Shown: positions 7,987 through 17,750, counted from the stretch's first letter. The stretch is 64,000 nt of DNA from Modicisalibacter radicis (GCF_900961225.1 NZ_CAAHFN010000058.1:1-64000); one strand, 5' to 3'. Program-made: numbers and translations. The notes: a model not told the origin generated them from the sequence alone.

Positions 7987-9201
7987 TTACATCGTGGGTT
8001 CGAAGATCCGATTGGTGACGACTTCGCCGTCCTTGAAGGTCCACTCGCCGAAGGTCCCCGGCACGTCGCCGTTGTCGTCGAAGTTGACCGAGCCGGATGC
8101 CCCTTCGTAATCGATCTCCTTGCCCTCCTCGAGCAGCTTGACGGCCTTCTCGAACTCGCCCGGACCGACCTGCTCGCCCGGCGGGTTGGCGACGGCACGC
8201 AGCTGGTCGCGAATCGCCACGCTGTCGGTGGTGCCGGCCGCCTGGGCCGCCAGCGAGAGCAGGTAGAAGGCGTCGTAGGCGGTGTCCAGATAGGGCTTGG
8301 GCGGCAGCGAGCCGTATTCGCTCTCGTAGGCGCTGCTGAAGTGCTGGGCCCCCGGCGAGTCGGCGCGGGCCTGCGGCACGGTGCCCACCGAGCCCTCGAG
8401 ATACTGCGCGCCCAGGTTGTCGACCAGTTCGGGGGCCTTCATGCCGTCGGTGAAGACGAAGTCCTTGAAGAAACCGCCCTCCAAGGACTGGCGCAGGATG
8501 GTCTGGCCGTTCTCGGGGTAACCGATCAGCACCAGCGCCTCGGCGGCGTCGTTGGCGGCCTGCTGCAGTTCGCCGCGATAGGCCGCCTGGCCCTGTTCGT
8601 AGGCCACCGTCGCGGAAACCGTGCCACCGGCCTTCTCGAAGGCTTCGGTGAAGGCATCGGCGAGTCCCTTGCCGTAGTCGTTGTTGATATAGATGATGCT
8701 GACGTTGTCGTAGCCCTTTTCCTGGGTCACCTCGGAGAGCGCCACGCCCTGGAAGGCGTCCGACGGCACGGTGCGGAACAGGAAGTCATCGTCGTCCAGC
8801 GTGGTGACCACCGGCGAGGTCGAGGCACTGCTGATCTGCGGCACCTGCTCGGGCTTGGAGACGCTCTGCGCCACGGGGATGGTCACCCCGCTGGAGAGCG
8901 CGCCGAAGATCGCGTTGACGCCTTCGACGTTGACCAGCTTCTGGGCCGCGGCGACGCCCGGCTGCGGCGAGGTCTGGGTATCGCCGCTGCTGATCGCGAC
9001 GTCCTCGCCGAGTACGCCGCCGGCGGCGTTGATCTCCTTGGCGGCGAGTTGCGCCGCCTTGAGCGCGGGCTCACCATAGCTTTGCAGGTCGCCGGTCAGC
9101 GGCACCAGCACGCCGATCTTGAGCGGCGCGGCCAGGGCGGAAATACTGGTGGCCAAGGCCACCGCGGAAATGGCACCGATAAGCGGTTTCTTGACGGTCA
9201 T
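7987..9201 (-). CDS. Branched-chain-amino-acid-type ABC transporter substrate-binding protein
   Basis: Periplasmic binding protein of the Liv/HAAT (PBP1) family, 404 aa. A signal peptide (MTVKKPLIGAISAVALATSISALA) precedes the family opening PLKIGVLVPLTGDLQSYGEP. The interdomain region DYGKGLADAFTEAFEKAGG is typical. AGGAG lies seven bases before the ATG. It faces the permease operon from the opposite strand, so it is expressed separately and probably in excess, but is the obvious partner of LivGFHM. The ligand is not identifiable from sequence. Confidence 0.9.
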   Translation of the reverse strand: MTVKKPLIGAISAVALATSISALAAPLKIGVLVPLTGDLQSYGEPALKAAQLAAKEINAAGGVLGEDVAISSGDTQTSPQPGVAAAQKLVNVEGVNAIFGALSSGVTIPVAQSVSKPEQVPQISSASTSPVVTTLDDDDFLFRTVPSDAFQGVALSEVTQEKGYDNVSIIYINNDYGKGLADAFTEAFEKAGGTVSATVAYEQGQAAYRGELQQAANDAAEALVLIGYPENGQTILRQSLEGGFFKDFVFTDGMKAPELVDNLGAQYLEGSVGTVPQARADSPGAQHFSSAYESEYGSLPPKPYLDTAYDAFYLLSLAAQAAGTTDSVAIRDQLRAVANPPGEQVGPGEFEKAVKLLEEGKEIDYEGASGSVNFDDNGDVPGTFGEWTFKDGEVVTNRIFEPTM

Positions 9202-9440
9202 TGCAGAGACTCCTTTGCTGACCTTGATTGTTGGTTGATCGGTGGGCGTGACCCTTCATTGACATCAACCCGTCACCCAGCATAAGCGGGTCGCTGACAA
9301 TAGACAAAGTGCCGCGCAGCGCAACAGTCAACGCTCGCTCGGCGTAGTGGCCAGGCAGGCGAGTATGGCCAGACAGTTAGTTAGCGTGTTAACGTTTGGC
9401 GCATTGCGTCATCTCGCCGCATCTTCACTCGAGGACCCGC

Positions 9441-9659
9441 ATGGGACTTAAGGAAATCGCCCTCGGCGGCATCTATCTGAGCCCCCTGCTGGGCTATGCG
9501 CTCATCGGCTTCATCAGTGCCGTCGTCATACGCAGTTGCCTGCATCGCTTCCTGCGCCAGCAGATCCTGTGGTACGAGGCATGGTTCGATGCCGCGCTGT
9601 TCATCCTTCTCACGGCGCTCGCCGCCTTCCTTTTCTCCGTTTCCGGTGAGGCCAGCTAG
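9441..9659 (+). CDS. DUF1656 small membrane protein (AaeX-like)
   Basis: A 72-aa inner-membrane protein with two transmembrane helices and the DUF1656 pattern EIALGGIYLSPLLGYALIGF near the N terminus. Family members are encoded first in AaeXAB/YdhIJK-type efflux operons. The ATG at 9441 follows GAGGA. Its stop is three bases before the adaptor gene, so it is clearly co-transcribed. Its molecular role is unknown. Confidence 0.85.
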   Translation: MGLKEIALGGIYLSPLLGYALIGFISAVVIRSCLHRFLRQQILWYEAWFDAALFILLTALAAFLFSVSGEAS

Positions 9660-9662
9660 TCG

Positions 9663-10529
9663 ATGCGCAAGTCCTTACGCATTCTCGTCACCCTGCTGAT
9701 CGTCGCCGCCGCCATCGCCGCCGGGCTATGGCTGTGGCACTACTATCTGTATACCCCCTGGACCCGCGACGGTCGCATCCGCGCCAACGTGATCACCATC
9801 GCCCCGGACGTCTCGGGCTGGGTCGACACCCTGGCGGTGCAGGACAACGCCAGCGTCGACCGCGGCGAGGTGCTGTTCACGATCAACAGCGCGCGTTACC
9901 GGGCGGCGCTCGAGCAGGCCCAGGCGGTGGTCGACCAGCGCCAGGCGACCCTCGATCTCAAGCGCCACGAACAGTCACGGCGCCAGCGGCTCAGCAACCA
10001 GGCGATCAGCGACGAGGACCGGGAGATCGCCCGCATCGACACCCGCGTCGCCGAGGCCAACCTGGCCCAGGCCCAGGCCGATCTGGAGAGCGCGCGCATC
10101 GACCTCGAGCGCACCACCGTCGAGGCGCCGGTGTCCGGGCACATCCTCAACATGCACCTCAACGCGGGCAATTACGTCACCAGCGGGCAGGGCACGATGG
10201 CGCTGGTTCAGGCGGACTCCTTCTACGTCACCGGTTACTTCGAAGAGACCAAGATGCCGTTCATCGACCCCGGCGACGCTGCCGTGGTCACGCTGATGAG
10301 CGGCGACACCCGCCTGCACGGGCATGTCGCGGGCATCGGCCGGGGCATCGCCAACACCAACACCTCGACCAACAGCGAATTGCTGCCGCAGGTCCAGCCG
10401 ACCTTCAACTGGGTGCGCCTGGCCCAGCGCATCCCGGTGCGCATCGAACTCGACGAGATCCCCGAGGAGCTCCTGCTGAGCGCCGGGATGACCGCGACGG
10501 TGCGCATCGTCGACGACGCCGGCGAGTGA
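9663..10529 (+). CDS. HlyD-family periplasmic adaptor (AaeA-like)
   Basis: Membrane-fusion protein of 288 aa: one N-terminal anchor helix, a lipoyl half-motif (RIRANVITIAPDVSGWV), a coiled coil rich in Ala/Gln/Arg (residues about 75-155) and a beta-barrel segment. The sequence TPWTRDGRIRANV is characteristic of the AaeA/YdhJ/EmrA branch. It should bridge the FUSC-type inner-membrane protein to an outer-membrane channel to export aromatic carboxylic acids, an inference from the family. Confidence 0.88.
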   Translation: MRKSLRILVTLLIVAAAIAAGLWLWHYYLYTPWTRDGRIRANVITIAPDVSGWVDTLAVQDNASVDRGEVLFTINSARYRAALEQAQAVVDQRQATLDLKRHEQSRRQRLSNQAISDEDREIARIDTRVAEANLAQAQADLESARIDLERTTVEAPVSGHILNMHLNAGNYVTSGQGTMALVQADSFYVTGYFEETKMPFIDPGDAAVVTLMSGDTRLHGHVAGIGRGIANTNTSTNSELLPQVQPTFNWVRLAQRIPVRIELDEIPEELLLSAGMTATVRIVDDAGE

Positions 10530-10539
10530 GCGCGACCTG

Positions 10540-12591
10540 ATGTCGGCTTTCCTCGACGCCTACCTGACGCCCTCGGCGAGCGCCGTCAAGTTCGCCATCA
10601 AGGCGACCCTGGCGATGTTCCTGGCGCTCTACCTGGCGCTGTGGTTCAACCTCGACCGCCCCTACTGGGCCTTGATCTCGGCGGCCTTCCTGCAGATCCG
10701 GCCGATGAGCGGCATGGTCGTCGAGAAGGGGCTGTGCCAGATCGGCGGCACCTTCATCGGCGCCGTGGCCGGCATCGTGATCATGGCGCTGTTCGTTCAG
10801 GCGCGGGTCCCGGCACTGGTCGCACTGACCGCCTGGATCATGCTCTGCACCTACGCCAGCTCGCTGCTGCGCAACAATTTCTCCTATGGCTGCATCATGG
10901 CCGCGGTGACCGCGATGCTGATCGTGGTGATCGCCGGCAGCAACCCGGCCAGCGTCTTCGACGTCGCCGTCGCGCGACTTTCCGAACTCGCCCTGGGCGC
11001 CCTCTGCGCGACCCTGGTCAGCTCGCTGCTGTGGCCTTCGCAGGTCAGCGACCACCTGGCCACGCAGGCCGACAGCGTGGTCAATCAGGCCTTCACGCAG
11101 GCCGCGCTGCGCCTCGAGGCCAGCGACGACGAGGCGGCGCTACAGGCCTCGCTGACCGGCAGCCTGTCGCCGCTGACGATGCTCGAGACCGACAGCCAGG
11201 CAGCACGCTACGAGGGCCCCGAGGGCAAGGGTCGGGTACGCGCTACCCATGTGCTGACCCGGCGTACGCTGCGCTTGCTGGCCACGCTGCAGGCCATGCA
11301 GCGCCTGCTCCGCGATCATGACACACGGGTCGATGACGGCATTCGCCAACTGACTGCCGAGATCGCCGACGGCTTTCGTCAGGCCGAACAGGCCAGCGGC
11401 GTGAGCGCGGCACGCGAGCAGCTCCAGGCCCTGCGGCATCGCGCCCACCGGCAGGACACCGCCAGCCTCGCCCCGCTGCAGCGACGCATCGTCCTGGGGC
11501 TGCGCGAGGCGCTCGGCCACGCCATCGTGATGCTCGACGCGCGCGAGGCGATAACCCATCCCCGTGGCCGCCAGCTGCGCAGCGGCCGGCTGTCCTGGCA
11601 CCGCGACCACCTCGCCGCCGGCGTCAATGCCCTGCGCGCCGGACTCGTGTTCGCCGGCCTGGCGACGTTCTGGATCCTGACCCATTGGTCCAACGGCCAG
11701 GTGGCGATGCTGCTGGGCACGCTGTTCTCGGCGTTCTTCGCCAGCCGCGACAACCCGGTCGCCATGACCCTGACGTTCTTCAAGGGCATGCTGTTCGCCA
11801 TCCCCAGCGCCTTCCTGTTCGGCCACGTCCTGCTCTCGCAGGTATCGGACTTCGTGCTGCTGGCGCTGGTGTTCGGCACGCCGTTGTTCCTCGGCCTGCT
11901 CGGCGCCGGCAACCCCAGGCTCATGGGCCACTGCCTGGCGTTCACCATTTTCAATATCCTGCTGACCATGCCCGCCAATGGCATGGACTTCTCGTTCGAC
12001 AGCTTCGCCAACCGCGCCATCGCCGTGATCATCGGGCTCAGCGTCGTGGTCATGAGCTTCCGCCTGCTCCCCGGGCTGGGCGCCACGGTGCGCCGACGCC
12101 GCCTCGTCGCGGCGATCACCCGCGACCTGCAGCGCATCGACCGCGATCCCTGGCAGGCAACCGAGACGCGCTTCGCCGGGCGCATGGCCGATCGCATACT
12201 GGCGCTGGCCCGCCACGACGATACGCTGCCGGAAGACCAGCGCCACCTGTTCGCGCTGGGTCTGACCGGGCTGGATATCGGCAACAGCAGCCTGCGCCTG
12301 CGCCAGTGGCTGAACGACACGCGCTCGCCAGCGGTGAAGCGCGCCCAGCGTCGCGTCCATGCGGCGCTGGCCGATGCCTACGCCGAGAGTGCCGCAGGGC
12401 GCCCCATCGGCGACGCCCTGACCGATGCCGCAAGCGCCCTGCAGGACGCCGTGGCCGATGCCGATGCGTTGTCGGAAGCGCGGCGGCCGCTGCTGCAGGG
12501 CCTGCTCGAGCGCCTCGAGCTGACCCTCAGGCAACAGGCCGAGCGTCAGGCGGCGGCGGGACAAGCGACCGGGATCAGCAGCCGGCACTGA
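10540..12591 (+). CDS. FUSC-family inner membrane efflux protein (AaeB-like)
   Basis: A 683-aa inner-membrane transporter with two clusters of transmembrane helices (residues about 15-170 and 365-510), separated and followed by soluble helical domains. This is the AaeB/YdhK (FUSC) architecture used for p-hydroxybenzoate-type acids. The N terminus (KFAIKATLAMFLALYLALWFNLDRPYWALI) is highly typical. It is the last gene of the DUF1656-HlyD-FUSC operon. The nearby PQQ dehydrogenase suggests a physiological link with quinate/shikimate-derived aromatic acids, but this is inference. Confidence 0.88.
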   Translation: MSAFLDAYLTPSASAVKFAIKATLAMFLALYLALWFNLDRPYWALISAAFLQIRPMSGMVVEKGLCQIGGTFIGAVAGIVIMALFVQARVPALVALTAWIMLCTYASSLLRNNFSYGCIMAAVTAMLIVVIAGSNPASVFDVAVARLSELALGALCATLVSSLLWPSQVSDHLATQADSVVNQAFTQAALRLEASDDEAALQASLTGSLSPLTMLETDSQAARYEGPEGKGRVRATHVLTRRTLRLLATLQAMQRLLRDHDTRVDDGIRQLTAEIADGFRQAEQASGVSAAREQLQALRHRAHRQDTASLAPLQRRIVLGLREALGHAIVMLDAREAITHPRGRQLRSGRLSWHRDHLAAGVNALRAGLVFAGLATFWILTHWSNGQVAMLLGTLFSAFFASRDNPVAMTLTFFKGMLFAIPSAFLFGHVLLSQVSDFVLLALVFGTPLFLGLLGAGNPRLMGHCLAFTIFNILLTMPANGMDFSFDSFANRAIAVIIGLSVVVMSFRLLPGLGATVRRRRLVAAITRDLQRIDRDPWQATETRFAGRMADRILALARHDDTLPEDQRHLFALGLTGLDIGNSSLRLRQWLNDTRSPAVKRAQRRVHAALADAYAESAAGRPIGDALTDAASALQDAVADADALSEARRPLLQGLLERLELTLRQQAERQAAAGQATGISSRH

Positions 12592-12777
12592 GCGCCGACT
12601 CGCGTCGGCGTGTTTCGGCACCCTCTTGAATTAGCCAACTAACGACATATACGCCATCCTGTTAGGGCTCGCCCGGTTGCGCGCCGGCTGATTGCAGGCA
12701 TTCAGGCAAGTACCTGCAGGATTCGTCGCGACGGTCCATCGAGCACGACATCGTTACGTCACTCAACGGAGGGAAAT

Positions 12778-15312
12778 GTGACTTCATCACGCTCACCCGG
12801 CGCCTCGGGCTGGTGCCTGAGAATCTTTGCCGCCATCCTCGCCCTGCTGGGTCTGGCACTTATCGCGGGCGGCGGCTGGCTGGCCGTACTCGGCGGCTCC
12901 TGGTATTACCTGATCGCCGGCCTTTTGATGCTGGCCTCCGGCGTCCAGTTGATGCGCCGCAGACTCTCCGGCGCCGGGATCTATGCCGCATTGTTCTTCG
13001 GCACCCTGGCGTGGACCGCCTGGGAGTCGGGGCTTAACTACTGGCGCTGGATACCGCGCTTCGACGTGGTCTTGATCCTGGCGATCGGCGTCGCTCTTTC
13101 ACTGCCGCTACTCAAGGGGGGCCCTTCGCCCAAACGCGCCTTTTCCCTCGCCGGCGTGCTCCTCCTGGGCCTGGGAGTCGCTGGGGCGCTGGCCTTTGTG
13201 CCGCGAGGCTATACCCATCCCAACGAAGTGCCGGCAATCGCCGATGGCTCGCTGGCCACCGACGTGGGCAGCGCCCAGCCCGCCGACACGCCGGCCGATA
13301 GCGACTGGACGGCCTATGGCCGCGATTCGGCGGCAACGCGCTACTCCCCACTCGACCAGGTCACGCCCGCCAACGCCGACCGGCTCGAGGTGGCCTGGCA
13401 GTACCGCACCGGCGACCTGCTCGACCATCGCTGGGGCGCCGAAACCACGCCGCTCAAGGTCGGCGACGACGTGTTCCTGTGCACCTCGCGCAATATTCTG
13501 ATCTCCCTCGACGCCGCCACCGGCGAAGAGAACTGGCGCTACGACCCGCAAGTCTCCGAGGATGCCATCCCCTACACCGCCGCCTGCCGCGGCGTGGCCT
13601 ACTACGAGGTGCCGCCTGAGCGCCTGGCATCAGCGTCCCCCGAGCGGACCGACCGTTCACAGGCCGGCAACGGCGACCAGAGCGGCGATTCGACACCGGT
13701 CTCGAATGACCAGGCGGGCACTCAACGGACCGCTGTCGCCAGCGGCCAGAGCTGCCGTACGCGGCTCATTTCCGGCACCCTCGACGGTCGTCTCATCGAA
13801 GTGGATGCCGCCACCGGCGAACCATGCCGCGACTTCGGCGATAATGGTCAGGTCGACATCAAGCGCAACATGGGCGTGACCCCCGATGGCTACGTGTCGA
13901 TCAACTCCGCGCCGGTCGTGGTCCGCGACGTGGTGGTCACCGGCCACCAGGTGCTCGACGGCCAGCGCCGCTATCCGCCCTCGGGCGTGATCAAGGGCTA
14001 CGACGTCGTCACCGGCGAGCTTGAGTGGGCCTGGGACGCGGGACGTCCCCAGCAGAGCGAGCCGCTGACCGGCGACGAGACCTACGTGCGCGGCTCGCCC
14101 AACATGTGGACCACCGCCGCCGGCGACAGCAAGCTCGGCATGGTCTACCTGCCGATGGCCAACGCCGCAGCCGATTACTGGAGCAGCTCGCGCACGCCGG
14201 CCGAGAACAAATGGTCGAGCGCGATGGTCGCGCTCAACGTCGAGACAGGCCTCCCCGAGTGGCGTTTCCAGACGGCCCACAAGGACGTATGGGACTACGA
14301 TCCCGGCTCACAGCCGACCCTGATCGATTTTCCCACCGATAATGGCGAGGTACCCGCGCTGGTGATGCCCACCAAGCAGGGCGAGATCTACGTCTTCAAC
14401 CGCCAGACAGGAGAGCTGCTCGGCGGCGGCGCGGAAGAGCGCCCGGTCCCGCAGGGTGGCGCCGAGCCGAACGAGCGCAGCACGACCCAGCCATTCTCGA
14501 ACTATGCCACGCTGCGCCAGCCCGACATCACCGAGAAGGACATGTGGGGCATGACGCCCTTCGATCAGCTCTTCTGCCGTATCCAGTACCGGCAGGCCAG
14601 TTGGAAAGGCATGTATACGCCGCCTACGGCGGACCAGCCCTGGATCGAGTACACCGGATACAACGGCGGTTCGGACTGGGGCAGCGTGTCCATCGATCCC
14701 CGCCGCGGGGTGATCGTCGCCAACTACAACGACATGCCCAACTACAACGAGCTGGTGCCGCGCGAAACGGCCGATAAGCTCGGCTGGAAGCCCCGGGAGG
14801 AGATGCAGGAAGACAGCGGCGGCGCCGAAGGTGCCGGGGACCCGCAGGCCAACACACCCTATGCCATCGACGTCAATGCCGGCTGGCGCGTGCCGTACAC
14901 CGGGCTGCTGTGCAAACAGCCGCCCTACGGTCATATCCGCGCCATCGATCTGGCCAGTGGCGATACCCTCTGGGATCGCCCGCTCGGTACCGCCCGGGCC
15001 AACGGTCCCTGGGGTATCCGCTCCGGTCTGCCGATCGATATCGGCACGCCCAACAACGGCGGCTCGGTGACCACCGCCGGTGGCATGATATTCATCGCCG
15101 CCGCCACCGATGACCTGATCCGCGGCATCGACATCGAAAGCGGCGAGACAGTCTGGCAGGCACCGTTGCCCGCCGGCGGCCAAGCCAACCCGATGGTTTA
15201 CGAAGCCGACGGCCGCGAGTATCTGGTGATTGTCGCTACCGGGCATCATTTCATGCAGACGCCCTCCGGCGACTACGTGATCGCCTATGCGCTGCCGGAG
15301 AACAACGGCTGA
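12778..15312 (+). CDS. Membrane-bound PQQ-dependent dehydrogenase (glucose/quinate/shikimate family)
   Basis: An 844-aa quinoprotein: five N-terminal transmembrane helices (to about residue 145), then a periplasmic eight-bladed propeller binding PQQ. It passes electrons to ubiquinone. The GTG start at 12778 is preceded by GGAGGG. Family landmarks include DWTAYGRDSAATRYSPLDQ, TSRNILISLDAATG and the late GLPIDIGTPNNGGSV segment. YTGYNGGSDWGSVSID, where glucose dehydrogenases typically have a different PGN-type sequence, makes me favour a quinate/shikimate or polyol substrate over glucose. A Ser/Gln/Asp-rich insert lies at about residues 280-325. No pqq biosynthesis gene is present here. Confidence 0.85.
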   Translation: MTSSRSPGASGWCLRIFAAILALLGLALIAGGGWLAVLGGSWYYLIAGLLMLASGVQLMRRRLSGAGIYAALFFGTLAWTAWESGLNYWRWIPRFDVVLILAIGVALSLPLLKGGPSPKRAFSLAGVLLLGLGVAGALAFVPRGYTHPNEVPAIADGSLATDVGSAQPADTPADSDWTAYGRDSAATRYSPLDQVTPANADRLEVAWQYRTGDLLDHRWGAETTPLKVGDDVFLCTSRNILISLDAATGEENWRYDPQVSEDAIPYTAACRGVAYYEVPPERLASASPERTDRSQAGNGDQSGDSTPVSNDQAGTQRTAVASGQSCRTRLISGTLDGRLIEVDAATGEPCRDFGDNGQVDIKRNMGVTPDGYVSINSAPVVVRDVVVTGHQVLDGQRRYPPSGVIKGYDVVTGELEWAWDAGRPQQSEPLTGDETYVRGSPNMWTTAAGDSKLGMVYLPMANAAADYWSSSRTPAENKWSSAMVALNVETGLPEWRFQTAHKDVWDYDPGSQPTLIDFPTDNGEVPALVMPTKQGEIYVFNRQTGELLGGGAEERPVPQGGAEPNERSTTQPFSNYATLRQPDITEKDMWGMTPFDQLFCRIQYRQASWKGMYTPPTADQPWIEYTGYNGGSDWGSVSIDPRRGVIVANYNDMPNYNELVPRETADKLGWKPREEMQEDSGGAEGAGDPQANTPYAIDVNAGWRVPYTGLLCKQPPYGHIRAIDLASGDTLWDRPLGTARANGPWGIRSGLPIDIGTPNNGGSVTTAGGMIFIAAATDDLIRGIDIESGETVWQAPLPAGGQANPMVYEADGREYLVIVATGHHFMQTPSGDYVIAYALPENNG

Positions 15313-15339
15313 GAATCGCCATCGGCGCAATGGACTATG

Positions 15340-15365
15340 AAAGCGCCGCCTCCGGGCGGCGCTTT
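15340..15365 (+). terminator. Rho-independent terminator of the PQQ dehydrogenase gene
   Basis: GCGCCGCC (15343-15350) pairs with GGCGGCGC (15355-15362) around TCCG, flanked by AAA and TTT. It lies 27 bases after the stop codon. Confidence 0.8.
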
Positions 15366-15460
15366 CTATTCAAGCATGCGATGCGGACACTGTTGTCGCG
15401 CCGTTACCCGCGTGACTATACGGCGTGGCAGAATGGCGACGACCGCTGAAGGAGAAAGAG

Positions 15461-15880
15461 ATGCAGATCCGTCCGTTTCACCACGCCGACGAGGACGCCG
15501 TGGTCGCGCTGTGGGAAGCCTGCGAGCTGTCGCGGCCGTGGAACGACCCGCGCCGCGACATCGCCCGCAAGCTCGCCGAGGACCCCAGCCTGTTCCTGGT
15601 CGGGACCCTCGACGGCGAGCCGATCGCCAGCGCCCTGGCCGGTTACGAGGGCCATCGCGGCTGGCTGCACTACCTGGCGGTGGCCCCGGCGCATCAGGGG
15701 CGCGGCTACGGCAAGCGGATGATCGCCGCGGTCGAGCGGGCGCTGATCGCCCGCGGCTGCCCGAAGCTGATGCTGATGGTGCGCCATGAACGCCCCGAAC
15801 TGCTCGAACTGTACGACCGGCTCGGCTATACGCAGGGTGAATTCGTCACCCTCGGCAAGCGTCTGATTGCCGACGACTGA
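15461..15880 (+). CDS. GNAT family acetyltransferase (YpeA-like)
   Basis: A 139-aa single-domain GNAT. The acetyl-CoA motif A is visible as YLAVAPAHQGRGYGKRMI, and the C terminus (ELYDRLGY, then LGKRLI) matches YpeA-type proteins. The ATG at 15461 follows AAGGAGAAAGAG, a good ribosome binding site. It is monocistronic between two terminators. The acceptor substrate is unknown. Confidence 0.88.
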   Translation: MQIRPFHHADEDAVVALWEACELSRPWNDPRRDIARKLAEDPSLFLVGTLDGEPIASALAGYEGHRGWLHYLAVAPAHQGRGYGKRMIAAVERALIARGCPKLMLMVRHERPELLELYDRLGYTQGEFVTLGKRLIADD

Positions 15881-15904
15881 GTCTCGACAGGCGTGCCGTC
15901 ACGC

Positions 15905-15930
15905 AAAAGCCCGGCCGAAGCCGGGCTTTT
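15905..15930. terminator. Bidirectional rho-independent terminator
   Basis: AAAAGCCCGGC (15905-15915) pairs perfectly with GCCGGGCTTTT (15920-15930) around CGAA. It separates the GNAT gene from the convergent glutathione transferase gene. Confidence 0.9.
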
Positions 15931-15956
15931 CACTGCGAACGTCACGGGCAGAGGCA

Positions 15957-16646
15957 TCATTTCTGGCCGAACAGGTGCTTGCGCGCCTGTTCGTCCATGG
16001 TCACGCCATCCTCCGGGTTGATCTCCTCGGCACGCGCGTAGGCACGCTTGATGCCGTCGCGCTGGGCGATCCTTTCGAACCAGCGCTGGAGGTTGGGGAA
16101 ATCCTCGATCTCCTGGCCCTGCTTGGCGTACGGCTTGATCCACGGCCAGATCGCCATGTCGGCGATGGTATAAGCGTCGCCGGCCACGTAATCGTGATCA
16201 TCCAGCCGCTTGTCGAGCACACCGTAGAGCCGTGCGGTCTCCTTGAGATAGCGCTCGATGGCGTAATCGATCCTCTCCGGCGCGTAGTTGCGGAAATGGT
16301 GGTTCTGACCGGCCATCGGCCCCAGCCCGCCCATCTGCCAGTACAGCCACTGCAGCGTCACGTAGCGCTCGCGACCGCTTGCAGCGAGAAACTTGCCGCT
16401 CTTGTCGGCCAGATATTCGAGAATCGCCCCCGACTCGAACAGCGACAACGGCTGGCCGCCATCGTCCGGATGGCGATCGACGATCGCCGGAATCCGGTTG
16501 TTGGGCGCGATATCCAGAAACTCGGCACTGAATTGTTCGCCCTTGCCGATATTGATCGGGTGCAGCGTGTACTCGAGCCCCGCTTCCTCGAGGAAGATAC
16601 TGATCTTGTGGCCGTTGGGCGTCGTCCAATAGTACAGATCGATCAT
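15957..16646 (-). CDS. yfcG: Glutathione S-transferase family disulfide-bond oxidoreductase (YfcG-like)
   Basis: A 229-aa cytosolic GST: thioredoxin-like N-terminal domain and helical C-terminal domain. The start MIDLYYWTTPNGHKISIFLEEA and the stretch LDIAPNNRIPAIVDRHPDDGG closely match E. coli YfcG, which binds glutathione and reduces disulfides through a conserved Thr/Asn pair (here TPNGHK). AGGAGG lies before the ATG. The downstream GST gene is not its paralogue of recent origin; the sequences differ throughout. Confidence 0.9.
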   Translation of the reverse strand: MIDLYYWTTPNGHKISIFLEEAGLEYTLHPINIGKGEQFSAEFLDIAPNNRIPAIVDRHPDDGGQPLSLFESGAILEYLADKSGKFLAASGRERYVTLQWLYWQMGGLGPMAGQNHHFRNYAPERIDYAIERYLKETARLYGVLDKRLDDHDYVAGDAYTIADMAIWPWIKPYAKQGQEIEDFPNLQRWFERIAQRDGIKRAYARAEEINPEDGVTMDEQARKHLFGQK

Positions 16647-16767
16647 GGAACCTCCTGTTTCCTATGATGAGTCCGGGCGGCCCGGATCCGCGATGCGTGA
16701 CCTCGGCGTGTCTCACGGCACATGGCCGCGGCATGGCGACTGCACCTCGCCGTTGTCCGAGGTGCCT

Positions 16768-17478
16768 TCAATTGTCGTAGGCGCCCTCGATATCGACAAT
16801 CCGCATGGCGTTGCGTCCCAGTCCGCCATGCAGGTCCAGCATGCGCTCCACCCAGGCATGGACCGGGTCAGCGTTCGACACCAGGTCGGCGGTCGAGACG
16901 CAGCGAGCCCACATGAAGCTGCCGAACAGCAGGTAATCGGCGGCGGCCGGCGCCTCGCCGTCGACGAAATCCGCTTCGCCGAGCCGGCCGCGCAATGGCT
17001 CCAGCGCCTGGTCGAGCTGGCTCAGGCCACGGCTCGGGGCATGCACTTCCTCGAGAGCGCGGCCGAACGCCTTCTCCCGAGTCTCGCGAAAATACTCGCG
17101 ATCGCGCGGATCGATGGCGTTATAGAGATCCATGATGATGGTCTTCATCATCCCCGGGGCCAGGCTGCGCTCGGCATAGAACTTGAAGAAGCGCGCCCGT
17201 GACTCCGCCTCGCCGTTTCCCAGCAGCGGCTTGTCGGGATAGGCGCGGTCGAGATAGCGAAAGATCTCGTAGCTGTCGGTCACGGTCCGGTCGCCGTCGA
17301 CCAGCACGGGGACCTTGCCCTGCTCGGAAAAGGCGATCGCCGACTTGTCGGTGAAATGCCATGGCCGAGCCTCGTAGTCCAGCCCCTTGTGAGCCAGCGC
17401 GAACTTGACGCGCCAGCAGTAGGGAGAGAAGCGCAGATTCTCGTCGACACCGCAAAGGTCATACAGAACTCGTGGCAT
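16768..17478 (-). CDS. Glutathione S-transferase family protein (beta-etherase-like N terminus)
   Basis: A 236-aa GST-fold protein. The N-terminal thioredoxin-like domain contains FSPYCWRVKFALAHKGLDYE, followed by the cis-Pro segment GKVPVLVDG and the DSYEIFRYLD glutathione-contact motif. FSPYxWR...LAHKGL is the pattern of the LigE/LigF-like branch, but ordinary detoxification GSTs share it. I chose the ATG at 17478 because the 63 upstream residues of the open frame look noncoding. It is divergent from the GGDEF gene. Confidence 0.85.
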   Translation of the reverse strand: MPRVLYDLCGVDENLRFSPYCWRVKFALAHKGLDYEARPWHFTDKSAIAFSEQGKVPVLVDGDRTVTDSYEIFRYLDRAYPDKPLLGNGEAESRARFFKFYAERSLAPGMMKTIIMDLYNAIDPRDREYFRETREKAFGRALEEVHAPSRGLSQLDQALEPLRGRLGEADFVDGEAPAAADYLLFGSFMWARCVSTADLVSNADPVHAWVERMLDLHGGLGRNAMRIVDIEGAYDN

Positions 17479-17750
17479 AGCATCCTCGGCCGTCAGAACG
17501 TGGTTGGCAGACGCTACCATCATGCCGAAGATGCCGCCAAACCGACAGCGCCAGGCCATCGCCAACGTCGGCCTGCCTCGAGGTCCGCTGCGTTGAATTA
17601 GCGGCGTTACACTCGACGACCAGCCGCCGGATACTGGAAACAAACCGAGCGGACGCGTGGCGGGCACGATCCTCGCGGCCGCCGATAACGAACGGGCGCC
17701 TTGCCGCGCCCACCCTCGCCCGGCGAGGCGACGACCGATGGACGCAGCGG

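Noticed and set aside
7954..9285. 443-codon plus-strand frame opposite the Liv-type binding protein
   Set aside because: It is antisense to a clear binding protein with signal peptide and ribosome binding site; its amino acids show no family features.
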